Positions 1 to 8,631 of a DNA stretch of 64,000 nt are shown here, piece by piece. A program made the position numbers and the translations under genes. Numbering within the stretch: position 1 is the first letter of the stretch; the number at the start of each line of letters is the position of its first letter. The notes beneath the pieces are model-generated. The model saw only the letters and a list, made by a program, of their open reading frames with translations, did not search any database and was not told the origin of the DNA. The DNA comes from Neisseria brasiliensis (GTDB lineage: Bacteria; Pseudomonadota; Gammaproteobacteria; Burkholderiales; Neisseriaceae): assembly GCF_009671065.1 (NCBI RefSeq), contig NZ_CP046027.1:434001-498000 (forward strand). Direction: 5' to 3'.

Positions 1-320
1 ATGGTTTTGTTTCTGTGAAACCAGACGGCAACACGCTCAACGGCATCACCTACTACGAGCAGGGTGAAACCCCGGGCTTGGGTGGCGAAATCGCCAATCC
101 TTTGTGGCAGCAAAAATTTGTCGGCAAGAAACTCTACAATGAGCAAGGCAACGTTGCCATCCGTGTTGGTAAAGGCGCAGGCGCCGATCAAGAACACGGC
201 GTAGATGGTTTATCCGGCGCCACACTGACCACCAAAGGCGTGCAAGGTACGTTCGATTACTGGTTTGGCGAAAACGGTTATAAACCTTACTTAGCCAAAC
301 TGAAAGCAGGAGCAGAATAA
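1..320 (+). CDS. nqrC: Na+-translocating NADH:quinone reductase subunit C (3' part)
   Basis: C-terminal part of NqrC, cut by the window edge; the reading frame is open from base 3 (Gly-Phe-Val-Ser-Val-Lys...), so the GTG at 15 is not the true start. NqrC is the membrane-anchored periplasmic subunit of the Na+ pump that carries a covalent FMN. The fragment keeps the flavinylation motif SGAT in 'DGLSGATLTTKGV', whose Thr accepts FMN from ApbE. The stop overlaps the nqrD start (TAATG at 317-322), so the two are translationally coupled. The order C-D-E-F is the standard nqr operon order. Confidence 0.95.
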   Translation, partial: GFVSVKPDGNTLNGITYYEQGETPGLGGEIANPLWQQKFVGKKLYNEQGNVAIRVGKGAGADQEHGVDGLSGATLTTKGVQGTFDYWFGENGYKPYLAKLKAGAE

Positions 321-946
321 TGGCTGACACCAAACGTTTGAAACATTTAATGTTCTCCCCACTGGTAGACAACAACCCGATTGCATTGCAAGTATTGGGT
401 ATTTGTTCGGCACTGGCCGTGACCACCAAATTGGAAACCGCCATCGTCATGGGTATTTCCGTAGCATTCGTAACCGGTTTCTCCAGCCTGTTTATCTCGC
501 TGGTGCGCAATTACATCCCCAACAGCATCCGTATTATCGTACAGATGGCGATTATTGCCTCATTGGTAACCTTGGTTGACCAGGTTTTGCAGGCATTTGC
601 TTATGAATTGTCTAAGCAATTGTCGGTATTCGTCGGTCTGATTATTACCAACTGTATCGTAATGGGCCGCGCGGAAGCATTCGCGATGAAAGAGCCGCCG
701 CTGGAAAGCTTTGTTGACGGTTTCGGCAACGGCTTGGGCTATGGCTTGATTTTGATTATCGTAGCCAGCCTGCGTGAATTGATCGGTTCGGGTAAATTGT
801 TCGGCATGACTATTTTCCAAACCATTCAAGACGGCGGCTGGTATCAGGCCAACGGCTTGTTCCTGCTGGCGCCAAGCGCATTCTTTATTATCGGTTTTCT
901 GGTATGGGCCATCCGCACTTGGAAACCTGAACAGGTGGAGAAATAA
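320..946 (+). CDS. nqrD: Na+-translocating NADH:quinone reductase subunit D
   Basis: 208 residues, usual NqrD length, almost wholly membrane-spanning (about six helices). NqrD and NqrE are homologous inverted-topology subunits that hold an Fe centre between them inside the membrane. The expected cysteines are present: Cys29 in 'LGICSA' and a second in 'TNCIVMGRAE' about two fifths along. ATG overlaps the nqrC stop, and nqrE starts three bases after this stop. Iron for the centre is thought to need NqrM, encoded downstream at 4668. Confidence 0.96.
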   Translation: MADTKRLKHLMFSPLVDNNPIALQVLGICSALAVTTKLETAIVMGISVAFVTGFSSLFISLVRNYIPNSIRIIVQMAIIASLVTLVDQVLQAFAYELSKQLSVFVGLIITNCIVMGRAEAFAMKEPPLESFVDGFGNGLGYGLILIIVASLRELIGSGKLFGMTIFQTIQDGGWYQANGLFLLAPSAFFIIGFLVWAIRTWKPEQVEK

Positions 947-949
947 TCC

Positions 950-1543
950 ATGGAACATTATCTGAGCTTATTTGTTAAGTCCGTATTCATCGAGAATATG
1001 GCCTTGGCCTTCTTCTTAGGCATGTGTACCTTTTTGGCCGTGTCTAAAAAAGTCTCCACTGCTTTTGGTTTGGGTGTTGCGGTCATCGTGGTATTAACGA
1101 TTGCCGTACCGGTTAACCAATTGGTTTACTCGCTGCTGAAAGAAGGCGCACTGATTGACGGCGTGGATTTGACCTTTTTGAAATTTATTACCTTCATCGG
1201 CGTGATTGCCGCATTGGTACAAATTTTGGAAATGGTATTGGACAAATTCTTCCCTGCCCTCTACAACGCCCTCGGTATTTTCCTGCCGCTGATTACCGTA
1301 AACTGCGCCATCTTCGGTGGTGTGTCGTTCATGGTGCAGCGTGAATACAACTTCACCGAATCCATCGTTTACGGCTTCGGCGCAGGAACCGGCTGGATGC
1401 TGGCGATTGTGGCATTGGCCGGCATCACCGAAAAACTGAAGTATGCCGATGTACCTGACGGCTTAAAAGGTCTGGGTATTACCTTTATCACCGCCGGCCT
1501 GATGGCTTTGGCCTTTATGTCGTTCTCCGGCATTCAGTTATAA
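950..1543 (+). CDS. nqrE: Na+-translocating NADH:quinone reductase subunit E
   Basis: 197 residues, six predicted membrane helices, paralogous to NqrD. Cys26 ('LGMCTF') and the Cys of 'TVNCAIFGG' are the partners of the NqrD cysteines in the intramembrane iron site. Begins directly after nqrD with a GGAG ribosome-binding site inside the nqrD end ('gtggagaaata'); nqrF follows after 12 bases with AAGGAAG. The start at ATG 950 gives the family's normal N terminus. Confidence 0.96.
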   Translation: MEHYLSLFVKSVFIENMALAFFLGMCTFLAVSKKVSTAFGLGVAVIVVLTIAVPVNQLVYSLLKEGALIDGVDLTFLKFITFIGVIAALVQILEMVLDKFFPALYNALGIFLPLITVNCAIFGGVSFMVQREYNFTESIVYGFGAGTGWMLAIVALAGITEKLKYADVPDGLKGLGITFITAGLMALAFMSFSGIQL

Positions 1544-1555
1544 GGAAGACACACA

Positions 1556-2773
1556 ATGGAAATTATTTTAGGTATTGTGATGTTTACCGTCATCATTTTG
1601 ATTTTGGCGCTGATGATTCTGTTTGCCAAATCAAAATTGGTTAACGAAGGCGACATCACCATTAAAGTAAACGGCGAAAAAGAGCTAACCATGCCCGCTG
1701 GCGGCAAGCTCTTAGGCGCCTTGGCCAATGAAGGCATTTTCATTCCTTCAGCTTGCGGCGGTGGCGGTTCATGCGGCCAATGCCGTGTGGTAGTGAATAG
1801 CGGCGGCGGCGATATTTTGCCAACCGAGCTGTCTCACATCACCAAGCGTGAAGCGAAAGCAGGCTGCCGTTTGTCGTGCCAAGTCAATGTCAAAACCGAC
1901 ATGGATATTGAAGTGCCGGAAGAAGTATTCGGCGTGAAAAAATGGGAATGTACCGTCATTTCCAACGACAACAAAGCCACTTTCATTAAAGAATTGAAAC
2001 TGGCCATTCCTGAAGGTGAAGAAGTGCCGTTCCGCGCTGGTGGTTACATCCAAATCGATGCACCACCGCACACCGTAGCCTACAAAGACTACGATATTCC
2101 TGAGGAATATCACGAAGACTGGGACAAACACGACTTGTGGCGCTATGTTTCTAAAGTAGATGAGCCGATTCTGCGCGCCTACTCGATGGCTTCTTATCCG
2201 GAAGAAAAAGGCATCATCATGCTGAACGTGCGTATCGCAACTCCGCCACCACGCGAACCTGATGCGCCTCCGGGTCAAATGTCTTCTTACATTTGGTCAT
2301 TGAAACCGGGCGACAAAGTGACGATTTCCGGCCCATTTGGTGAATTCTTTGCCAAAGACACCGATGCCGAAATGGTGTTCATCGGCGGTGGTGCAGGTAT
2401 GGCGCCTATGCGTTCACACATTTTCGACCAATTACGCCGTCTGAAATCGAAACGCAAAATCTCATTCTGGTACGGCGCACGTTCGAAACGCGAAATGTTC
2501 TACGTGGAAGATTTCGACGAACTGGCTGCAGAAAACGACAACTTCGAATGGCACGTTGCCCTCTCCGACCCACTGCCGGAAGACAACTGGGATGGTTACA
2601 CAGGCTTCATTCACAATGTCTTGTATGAAAACTACCTGAAAAACCACGAAGCCCCTGAAGATTGCGAATTCTACATGTGCGGCCCACCGGTGATGAACCA
2701 AGCCGTGATTAAAATGCTCAAAGACTTGGGCGTAGAAGACGAAAACATCCTGCTGGACGATTTCGGCGGCTAA
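1556..2773 (+). CDS. nqrF: Na+-translocating NADH:quinone reductase subunit F
   Basis: 405 residues. One N-terminal membrane helix (about residues 3-24), then a plant-type ferredoxin domain with the 2Fe-2S ligands in 'SACGGGGSCGQC' and a later 'CRLSC' (about residues 70-115). Then an FAD domain with 'RAYSMASYPEE' near residue 210 and an NADH domain with 'IGGGAGMAPMRSH' near residue 277. This is the electron entry subunit: NADH to FAD to 2Fe-2S. Last gene of the operon; a strong intrinsic terminator follows at once. Confidence 0.97.
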   Translation: MEIILGIVMFTVIILILALMILFAKSKLVNEGDITIKVNGEKELTMPAGGKLLGALANEGIFIPSACGGGGSCGQCRVVVNSGGGDILPTELSHITKREAKAGCRLSCQVNVKTDMDIEVPEEVFGVKKWECTVISNDNKATFIKELKLAIPEGEEVPFRAGGYIQIDAPPHTVAYKDYDIPEEYHEDWDKHDLWRYVSKVDEPILRAYSMASYPEEKGIIMLNVRIATPPPREPDAPPGQMSSYIWSLKPGDKVTISGPFGEFFAKDTDAEMVFIGGGAGMAPMRSHIFDQLRRLKSKRKISFWYGARSKREMFYVEDFDELAAENDNFEWHVALSDPLPEDNWDGYTGFIHNVLYENYLKNHEAPEDCEFYMCGPPVMNQAVIKMLKDLGVEDENILLDDFGG

Positions 2774-2774
2774 C

Positions 2775-2810
2775 AAAAAAAGGAAGAAACTTTGGTTTCT
2801 TCCTTTTTTA
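2775..2810 (+). terminator. Intrinsic terminator of the nqr operon
   Basis: Stem AAAAAAGGAAGAAAC / GTTTCTTCCTTTTTT with a short loop, starting two bases after the nqrF stop and ending in a T run. It is not DUS-based, unlike most terminators here. Confidence 0.85.
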
Positions 2811-2814
2811 TTTT

Positions 2815-2844
2815 GATGCCGTCTAAACCTTTTCAGACGGCATC
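2815..2844. terminator. Inverted DUS pair, AT dialect, one arm degenerate
   Basis: GATGCCGTCTAAA and TTTCAGACGGCATC face each other across a short loop. Left arm has A for G in the core (GTCTAA). The outer bases are AT rather than the AG seen nearly everywhere else. Lies between convergent nqrF and the 2866-3327 gene, so it can stop both. Confidence 0.6.
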
Positions 2845-2865
2845 ACTCTTTCAATCAAATAACTT

Positions 2866-3327
2866 CTACTTCCAAACCTTATCCCCAAACGAAAACAAAG
2901 CCAACCCTACCCCCATTACCACCAAGCCGATTAATTTCGGCATCGTCAGTTCCCGCACCGCCATGCCGATCAAGCCATAATGGTCAATCACCGCCGCCGC
3001 CAGCAATTGGCCGATGATAATGACAAACAACATGTTCGCAATACCCAATTTAGGCGCCAACAATACGCTGGTGAACACAAACATCGCACCGAGCAAACCG
3101 CCGCTTAATTTCCACCAAGGCTGCTGCCCAATAGTGGCCAAATAGCCGAACAAATCCGTTTTGGCCCAGGTGATGAAAAACAACGCAACCGTGCCGACGG
3201 CAAACGAAATCAAAGTAGCGATTAATGTTTCGCCACCCATATACCGCGCCAGTTGCGTATTAATCGCCGCCTGCATGGCCGAAGCCATGCCTGCTGCAAA
3301 AGCCAAACCCAGATAAATTGCCCGCAT
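2866..3327 (-). CDS. Small inner-membrane protein, YdcZ/DUF606 family (DMT-like)
   Basis: 153 residues with about five hydrophobic helices. The N terminus 'MRAIYLGLAFAAGMASAMQAAIN' followed by 'GGETLIATLISFAVGT' fits the YdcZ (DUF606) family, a half-length relative of drug/metabolite transporters; 'NMLFVIIIGQLLAAAVIDHYGLIG' is the typical second-half motif. Substrate unknown. It lies between nqrF and apbE on the opposite strand and has no evident tie to the Na+ pump. Confidence 0.8.
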   Translation of the reverse strand: MRAIYLGLAFAAGMASAMQAAINTQLARYMGGETLIATLISFAVGTVALFFITWAKTDLFGYLATIGQQPWWKLSGGLLGAMFVFTSVLLAPKLGIANMLFVIIIGQLLAAAVIDHYGLIGMAVRELTMPKLIGLVVMGVGLALFSFGDKVWK

Positions 3328-3355
3328 AATAGCGCCCCAAAGATTCAGACGGCTC

Positions 3356-3499
3356 GAGGCCTTTGGAAATCCCTATCTTTGGCACATTTCTTCGTTATGC
3401 GCTGCTCGAAAGCTTGCCCATCTTTGTGATATGTCTGCGCTTTCTGTGCTGCTACAACTTTAGAACTGTACTCAAATCTAGGGATTTTGCAAAGGTCTC
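3356..3499 (+). repeat. 143-144-bp inverted-repeat element, copy A
   Basis: Starts GAGGCCTTTGGAAATCCC and ends GGATTTTGCAAAGGTCTC: imperfect terminal inverted repeats. The inside shares long blocks with copies at 29999, 31495 and 50201 ('TTGGCACATTTCTTCG', 'TATGCGCTGCTCGAAAGCTTGCC', shown here in parts, and 'ATATGTCTGC'). No coding capacity, so MITE-like. The ends recall neisserial IS5-family (IS1106-type) ends from memory, which is unverified. Copy A lies upstream of apbE, 100 bases from its start, so it may alter apbE expression. Confidence 0.8.
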
Positions 3500-3605
3500 G
3501 GCCTTTCCAGCCGATTTCCCACCGCTCCATCATCGTTCAGAGCAGCCCGTTGGTGTTCATTTTACGTTACAATAGGCCGTCTGAAAAATTTTGTCGCACA
3601 CACTC

Positions 3606-4646
3606 ATGTCCGTTTTAAAATCTCTCGCCGTCCTATTCTTCACTGCTACGCTGTTTCTGCTCGCTGCTTGTGGCAAACAAGCGCAAACGGTCACGCTGCA
3701 AGGCGAAACTATGGGCACGACATACACCGTCAAATACCTTTCAGACGGCCTTGATTTGCCCAAACCGGAAATCATGCAGACACAAATCGATGATGTGCTG
3801 AAAGAAGTCAATCGCCAAATGTCCACCTATCAGCCGGATTCGGAAATCAGCCAATTCAACCAAATGCGTAAAGCCAACCGCCCGCTGAAGATTTCCCAAG
3901 ATTTTGCTGATGTGGCCGCCGAAGCCGTACGTTTAAACCAAATGACCCAAGGCGCATTAGACGTGACCGTTGGCCCTTTAGTGAACTTATGGGGCTTTGG
4001 GCCGGATAAAGCAGTTACCTACTCACCCAGCAAAACCGAAATCGAACAAGCCGCGCAGGCTGTCGGCATCGATAAAATTTTGTTGGCTCACGATGGTGAG
4101 TCTGCCACGCTTGCCAAAACCCAAGCCGGTGTTTATTTGGACTTATCTTCCATCGCCAAAGGTTTCGGCGTGGATAAAGTGGCACAACATCTTGAAAAAT
4201 CAGGCGTTCGCAACTATTTGGTAGAAATAGGCGGCGAATTACACGGCAAAGGCCGCAACGCTTCCGGCGAAGCTTGGCGCGTGGGCATTGAGCAGCCGAA
4301 TATGGTGCAAGGTAGCGGCACACAAATTATCGTGCCGCTGGATAACCAATCTTTGGCCACTTCGGGCGATTACCGCAATTTCCATTTGGATCAAAACGGC
4401 AATCGCCTCTCCCACATCATCAATCCGCAAACGCGCGCGCCGATTCGCCACAAGCTCGCGTCCATCAGCGTGATTGCCGATAACGCCACCACCGCCGACG
4501 GCCTGTCCACCGGTTTATTCGTGTTAGGCGAAGAAAAAGCCTTGGCGCTTGCCGAGCAACACGATTTGGCGGTATTCTTAATCATCTACGATGGTGACGG
4601 CTACAAAACTGAAATATCAAGTGCATTCAAACAGTTACTTAATTAA
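3606..4646 (+). CDS. apbE: FAD:protein FMN transferase (lipoprotein)
   Basis: 346 residues from ATG 3606; a TTG at 3591 is in frame but the ATG gives a clean lipoprotein signal 'MSVLKSLAVLFFTATLFLLAAC' (lipobox LAAC, Cys at residue 22). ApbE attaches FMN to Thr of NqrB and NqrC. Family motifs visible: 'GETMGTTYTVKY', 'MSTYQPDSEISQFNQ', 'GALDVTVGPLVNLWGFGP', 'VYLDLSSIAKGFGVDKVA', 'NYLVEIGGELHGKG', 'SHIINPQTRAPI' and 'TADGLSTGLFVLG'. An in-frame DUS (TTTCAGACGGCC, 3739-3750) encodes part of the N-terminal domain. Position near nqr and just before nqrM argues for service to Na+-NQR. Confidence 0.95.
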   Translation: MSVLKSLAVLFFTATLFLLAACGKQAQTVTLQGETMGTTYTVKYLSDGLDLPKPEIMQTQIDDVLKEVNRQMSTYQPDSEISQFNQMRKANRPLKISQDFADVAAEAVRLNQMTQGALDVTVGPLVNLWGFGPDKAVTYSPSKTEIEQAAQAVGIDKILLAHDGESATLAKTQAGVYLDLSSIAKGFGVDKVAQHLEKSGVRNYLVEIGGELHGKGRNASGEAWRVGIEQPNMVQGSGTQIIVPLDNQSLATSGDYRNFHLDQNGNRLSHIINPQTRAPIRHKLASISVIADNATTADGLSTGLFVLGEEKALALAEQHDLAVFLIIYDGDGYKTEISSAFKQLLN

Positions 4647-4667
4647 TTTAACCTTGGAACCCACATC

Positions 4668-4892
4668 ATGAAAACCCTTTTCTTAACCTTCGGCATTTTC
4701 CTGCTGGTGATTTTAGGCATGGCAGTCGGCTACATTTTCTCCAAACGCTCGATTAAAGGCAGCTGCGGTGGCATTTCCGCTTTGGGCATGGAAAAAATGT
4801 GCGATTGTGAAATCCCTTGCGACACGCTGCAAAAGAAATTGGATGCTGAAAAAGCAGCCGGCGAAAGCAAAGGCATCGTGGTTGATCATTAG
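4668..4892 (+). CDS. nqrM: Na+-NQR maturation protein NqrM
   Basis: 74 residues: one N-terminal membrane helix (about 3-23) and a short tail with four cysteines in 'GSCGG' and 'KMCDCEIPCDTL'. This matches NqrM (formerly DUF539), needed for assembly of Na+-NQR and proposed to bring iron to the NqrD/NqrE site. It follows apbE after 21 bases on the same strand, so both maturation factors are probably cotranscribed. Annotators often miss it because it is small. Confidence 0.9.
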   Translation: MKTLFLTFGIFLLVILGMAVGYIFSKRSIKGSCGGISALGMEKMCDCEIPCDTLQKKLDAEKAAGESKGIVVDH

Positions 4893-4910
4893 TCCATGTT
4901 TATAAAAATA

Positions 4911-4951
4911 AAGGCCGTCTGAAACCCACAAATCAGGTTTCAGATGGCCTT
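4911..4951. terminator. Inverted DUS hairpin after nqrM and pheA
   Basis: AAGGCCGTCTGAAACC pairs with GGTTTCAGATGGCCTT (one mismatch, CAGAT for CAGAC). It lies between convergent nqrM and pheA. Confidence 0.75.
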
Positions 4952-4967
4952 TTGTTTATTTAAAACC

Positions 4968-6050
4968 TTACAACACCACAGTCGGATACGAGCCAATCAC
5001 TTTCACAAACGATGCACGTTCGCTCAATAATTGTAGGGCTTTTTGCACGCGCTCATCGTCTTTATGGCCTTCGATATCAATAAAGAACAAATATTCCCAC
5101 AAAGCCGATTTGCTCGGGCGGCTCTCAAATTTGGTCATGGAAATGCCCAAATCGGTAAACGGCTGCAGTAAACCCATCACCGCACCTGCACGGTTTGGTG
5201 TTGAAATCACCAATGAAGTTTTATCGCTGCCGGTGCTGCTGGTATCTTGATGGCCGAGCACCAAAAAGCGCGTGGTGTTGTTCGGTTCATCTTCGATGCA
5301 GTCACCGGCAATGTTTAATTGATAAATTTCCGCTGCGGTAATACCGGCAATCGCGGCTAAGGTGCCATCGTCAGACTCGGCCACAATGCGTGCGGCTTCG
5401 GCATTGCTGGAAACCGGAATACGCTCGGCATTGGGCAGGTTGCGACCCAGCCAGTCGTTACATTGCGCCAAGGCTTGCGCGTGGGCAAAAACTTTGGTCA
5501 CACCGTTGATTTCATAGCTGTTTTTACGCAGCAAATTATGATGAATGCGCACCACCACTTCACCGCAGGCTTTAAGGGCGGATACGGCCAGCAAATCCAA
5601 AGTGCGGCCGATTGAGCCTTCGGTCGAATTTTCCACCGGCGCCACCAAGTAATCAGCTTGGCGCGTTTCCACCAGCTTGAAACAATCATCCACGGTGGTG
5701 CAGGCTTGGGTATAAGCCGCATGGCCGAAATGCTTGATGGCGGCTTGTTGGGTAAACGTGCCTTGCGGGCCCAAATAAGCAATGGTGAGCGGGCGCTCCA
5801 CCGCCAGACATTCACTCATGATTTCGCGGAACAGGCGCGCCACCGATTCATTCGGCAACGGGCCTTCGTTCAATGCCTGAATGCGGCGCAATACGGCGGC
5901 TTCGCGCTCAGGGCGATATACTGTGCCGGTGCCTTTGAGTTCGCCAATGGCGTGGGCATGACCGGCACGTTGGTTCAACAAGCGCAATACGGTGGCGTCG
6001 ATTTCGTCAATCGCATCGCGGTGGGGTTTTAACTGTTCATCAATCGACAT
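4968..6050 (-). CDS. pheA: Bifunctional chorismate mutase / prephenate dehydratase
   Basis: 360 residues. N-terminal AroQ-type chorismate mutase (about 1-90: 'LKPHRDAIDEIDATVLRLLNQRA', shown in part), then prephenate dehydratase (about 90-265: 'IAYLGPQGTFTQQAAIKHFG', 'PVENSTEGSIGRTLDLL', 'NNTTRFLVLG') and a C-terminal ACT domain (about 275-360: 'GAVMGLLQPFTDLGISMTKFESRPS'), which senses phenylalanine. It makes phenylpyruvate for Phe synthesis. The dehydratase Thr is the second T of 'TTRF'. Monocistronic by context. Confidence 0.96.
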   Translation of the reverse strand: MSIDEQLKPHRDAIDEIDATVLRLLNQRAGHAHAIGELKGTGTVYRPEREAAVLRRIQALNEGPLPNESVARLFREIMSECLAVERPLTIAYLGPQGTFTQQAAIKHFGHAAYTQACTTVDDCFKLVETRQADYLVAPVENSTEGSIGRTLDLLAVSALKACGEVVVRIHHNLLRKNSYEINGVTKVFAHAQALAQCNDWLGRNLPNAERIPVSSNAEAARIVAESDDGTLAAIAGITAAEIYQLNIAGDCIEDEPNNTTRFLVLGHQDTSSTGSDKTSLVISTPNRAGAVMGLLQPFTDLGISMTKFESRPSKSALWEYLFFIDIEGHKDDERVQKALQLLSERASFVKVIGSYPTVVL

Positions 6051-6097
6051 GATGTTTCTCTTGCATGATTCGTGAATGTAGCGATTTTAGCATTAAA

Positions 6098-6128
6098 CAG
6101 GCCGTCTGAAAGGCTTTCAGACGGCCTG
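6098..6128. terminator. Inverted DUS hairpin downstream of the Bcr/CflA gene
   Basis: CAGGCCGTCTGAAAG / CTTTCAGACGGCCTG with a one-base centre: nearly a perfect palindrome. Leftward transcripts of the 6210-7445 gene reach it first. It also lies 48 bases upstream of the pheA start. Confidence 0.75.
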
Positions 6129-6209
6129 ATAATAGAAATTAAAGCATTAAAGCCCAATGATTGCGGAAAAACAGTATTTCATTGCACCAATCAGGTAAAA
6201 CTACTATTT

Positions 6210-7445
6210 TTATTTAAACTCGCCGCGGTTTTTGTCATTTTCAATCCACGCTTCATGCGAACACACCCACAACAGCACAATACCGCATACCGTCGCCGTG
6301 AGCATCATCACCGGCATAATCAAGGCCGTGCCGTTGTGCAGCCATGTGGTCAGCATGCCCATTACCGCGCCAATCACCGATTGACACACGCCCAACACCG
6401 CATTGGCGCTGCCACCTTCTTTCTTGAAATAGCTCATAAAGCACGCCTGCGTATTGGCGCCGACCAAACCTTGCGTACCGACAGACAACATCACACAACC
6501 GACCAGCGCCCACATCGGCGGCAAATCACTCACCAACACCAGCAGCACCATCGATAAATTGGCGGCAAACTGAATGATAATGCCCCAGCGCAAAATATTC
6601 TGCGGATGCACGCCGGTTTTCAAGCGCCATGCCGTTACGCGGTTGAACAAGGCCATGGTGATGATGTTCAAACCAAAAATCCACGCATAGCCGTGCGACG
6701 ACACTTCGTATAAATGCATATAAACAAACGAAGATTCAGTCAAAAAAGCAAACATCGAAGCAAAACTGAATGCTTGGAAAAACAGATAACCCATCGCGCC
6801 TTTATTGCGCAATACATGCTTAAACCGGCCACCGACCACAGCAAAAATCTCGCGGCTGATTTTATCGGTGCGCGTCGGTTTGGGCAGGAAAAATGTTACC
6901 AACACCAACAATAACACGCTATAAGCGGTTAAAAACCAGAAAATCGCGCGCCAACCGCCCAAACTCTGCAACAACGCACCGACCATCGGTGCCATCAGTG
7001 GCACAATCATCAAAATAATGCCAATCAGCGCAAACATCTGCGCCGCTTTACGCCCATCGTAATGGTCGCGCACCAAAGCACCGACCACCACCACCGTCAT
7101 GCCTGCGCCAAACGCCTGCAGCGCACGCAAGGTCAGCAATTGGTCGACGTTGCTGATCATCGTCAGTCCCAGCACGCTGATGAAATGCAGCGACAGCCCG
7201 ACCAACGCCACCGGTTTGCGCCCTTTGATGTCTGACACCGAGCCACCAACCAATTGGCCAAATGCCGCACCAAACATAAACATACTCAGGCTCTGCTCGA
7301 TTCGGTGGATATTCGAGCCCAAGTCTTCCGCCATTTCGGGAATCGCCGGCAGATACGCATCAATCGAAAACGGCATCAGTGCAATCAACATCGCCATTAA
7401 TACCGCCATCTGCTTTTCGCCCAAAGGCTTTTTCGCAGCAGTCAT
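6210..7445 (-). CDS. Bcr/CflA-family multidrug efflux MFS transporter
   Basis: 411 residues, 12 membrane helices. Motif A 'GQLVGGSVSDIKGRKPVALVG' after helix 2 and the family start 'LIALMPFSIDAYLPAIPEMAEDL' place it with the Bcr/CflA drug:H+ antiporters (14-residue pieces read directly). An AGAAAG ribosome site precedes ATG 7445. Expected role is proton-driven export of drugs or small metabolites; the substrate cannot be read from the sequence. Confidence 0.9.
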   Translation of the reverse strand: MTAAKKPLGEKQMAVLMAMLIALMPFSIDAYLPAIPEMAEDLGSNIHRIEQSLSMFMFGAAFGQLVGGSVSDIKGRKPVALVGLSLHFISVLGLTMISNVDQLLTLRALQAFGAGMTVVVVGALVRDHYDGRKAAQMFALIGIILMIVPLMAPMVGALLQSLGGWRAIFWFLTAYSVLLLVLVTFFLPKPTRTDKISREIFAVVGGRFKHVLRNKGAMGYLFFQAFSFASMFAFLTESSFVYMHLYEVSSHGYAWIFGLNIITMALFNRVTAWRLKTGVHPQNILRWGIIIQFAANLSMVLLVLVSDLPPMWALVGCVMLSVGTQGLVGANTQACFMSYFKKEGGSANAVLGVCQSVIGAVMGMLTTWLHNGTALIMPVMMLTATVCGIVLLWVCSHEAWIENDKNRGEFK

Positions 7446-7539
7446 AACTTCTTTCTGTTCACATTAAAACAAACCGCGCTAGGCGATTGAAAAACCTGAA
7501 ATTATAGCCCATATCAGATTGCTTTGAAAGCACAAGGCC

Positions 7540-8616
7540 CTTACATTCGCCTAACAAGTGCAATTTCCAATAACAGAAAAGGCCAGTATGCGGTGGTATA
7601 CTGCCTTTCCTGACAAGAAAGATTGCAATATGGCCTACACACAACTGACCTCACACCAAAGATACTACATTTCCAGACATTACCGCAACCTACCCCTAAA
7701 CCAAATCGCACAGAACATCGGTTGTCATCCCGCCACCGTCAGTCGGGAAATCAGACGGCATTCCGTCAACGGAACCTACTGTTACCGAAAAGCACAACAG
7801 CAAAGCGAAGTTAAAAAGAAAAACAAAAAGCCAACCAAACTGACTACTGCCGTCAAACAGACTGTTAACAAACTGATTACCCAAAAATACAGCCCCGAAC
7901 AAGTCTGCGGCTATCTGCTGAAACATCAACACATCAAACTGCACCACAGCACCCTTTACCGCTATCTCGCCAAAGACCGTCAAAACGGCGGCGACCTGTA
8001 CACCCATCTGCGTATCGTTTCCAAACCCTACCGCAGAAAATACGGCAGCGGTGCATGGACAAAAGGCAGCGTACCGGACAGAACCGACATTGAACACAGA
8101 CCTGCCATTGTCGATCAAAAAGAGCGGGTCGGCGATTTCGAGATGGACACCATTGTCGGTAAAGATCAAAAAAGCGGACTGGTGGTTGCTGTTGAAAGAA
8201 AAACCAAATTTGTCGTTATCCGCAAAATCAGCAATTTCAAAGCAGAAGATGTAGCCCGGGTAGTGATTCGGGCATTGAAGCCGTTTAAAGATATCATTCA
8301 AACGATTACTTTGGATAACGGTAAAGAGTTTTACCGACATAAAACCTTTGCCAAAGCCCTGGGTGCGGAAACTTACTTCTGCCGTCCATACCATTCTTGG
8401 GAAAAAGGCTTGGTGGAGAATACCAACGGGCTGATCAGACAATACTTCCCAAAGGGGACGGATTTTAGGAAACTGGGTGCTAAAAAGATTAAAGCGGTTG
8501 AGGAGGCCCTTAACCGCCGACCGAGAAAGACATTGGACTATGAGACACCGGGTGATCTGTTTTCAGCAGCCCTTGCCAATGGCATTTGAGCGTTGCACTT
8601 GAAATGCGAATGTAAG
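7540..8616 (+). mobile_element. IS30-family insertion sequence (IS1655-like), complete
   Basis: About 1077 bp bounded by inverted repeats CTTACATTCGCctaaCAAGTGCAA (7540-7563, read in two parts) and its mirror TTGCACTTGaaatGCGAATGTAAG (8593-8616). It holds one transposase gene filling most of its length, typical of IS30 elements. The name IS1655, a neisserial IS30 element, is from memory. No target duplication was evident: left flank GGCC, right flank TTTT. The right flank is an intact DUS and the left flank looks like the stub of its partner. Confidence 0.88.
7630..8589 (+). CDS. IS30-family transposase
   Basis: 319 residues from ATG 7630. An upstream in-frame start at 7558 would lie in the left inverted repeat. 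The N-terminal helix-turn-helix 'LNQIAQNIGCHPATVSREIRR' (about 22-43) is the IS30 signature. The C-terminal DDE core has D in 'EMDTIVGK', D in 'TLDNGKEF' and E in 'WEKGLVENTNGLIRQYFPKG'. It appears intact and probably active. Confidence 0.93.
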   Translation: MAYTQLTSHQRYYISRHYRNLPLNQIAQNIGCHPATVSREIRRHSVNGTYCYRKAQQQSEVKKKNKKPTKLTTAVKQTVNKLITQKYSPEQVCGYLLKHQHIKLHHSTLYRYLAKDRQNGGDLYTHLRIVSKPYRRKYGSGAWTKGSVPDRTDIEHRPAIVDQKERVGDFEMDTIVGKDQKSGLVVAVERKTKFVVIRKISNFKAEDVARVVIRALKPFKDIIQTITLDNGKEFYRHKTFAKALGAETYFCRPYHSWEKGLVENTNGLIRQYFPKGTDFRKLGAKKIKAVEEALNRRPRKTLDYETPGDLFSAALANGI

Positions 8617-8631
8617 TTTTCAGACGGCCTC
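8617..8631 (-). repeat. Single DUS at the IS right end
   Basis: TTTTCAGACGGCCTC directly abuts the IS. The expected opposite arm, AAGGCCGTCTGAA, is reduced to AAGGCC at 7534-7539 on the far side of the IS. Confidence 0.7.

Noticed and set aside
46..510. Long open frame on the minus strand over nqrC/nqrD
   Set aside because: Antisense shadow of real genes: no ribosome site, no family resemblance, rich in Arg/His as in shadows. The same applies to all other long antisense frames over nqrF, fdnG, pntAB, hemC and others.
7558..7629. Longer N terminus of the IS30 transposase
   Set aside because: It would run through the left inverted repeat; the ATG at 7630 gives the normal family start.
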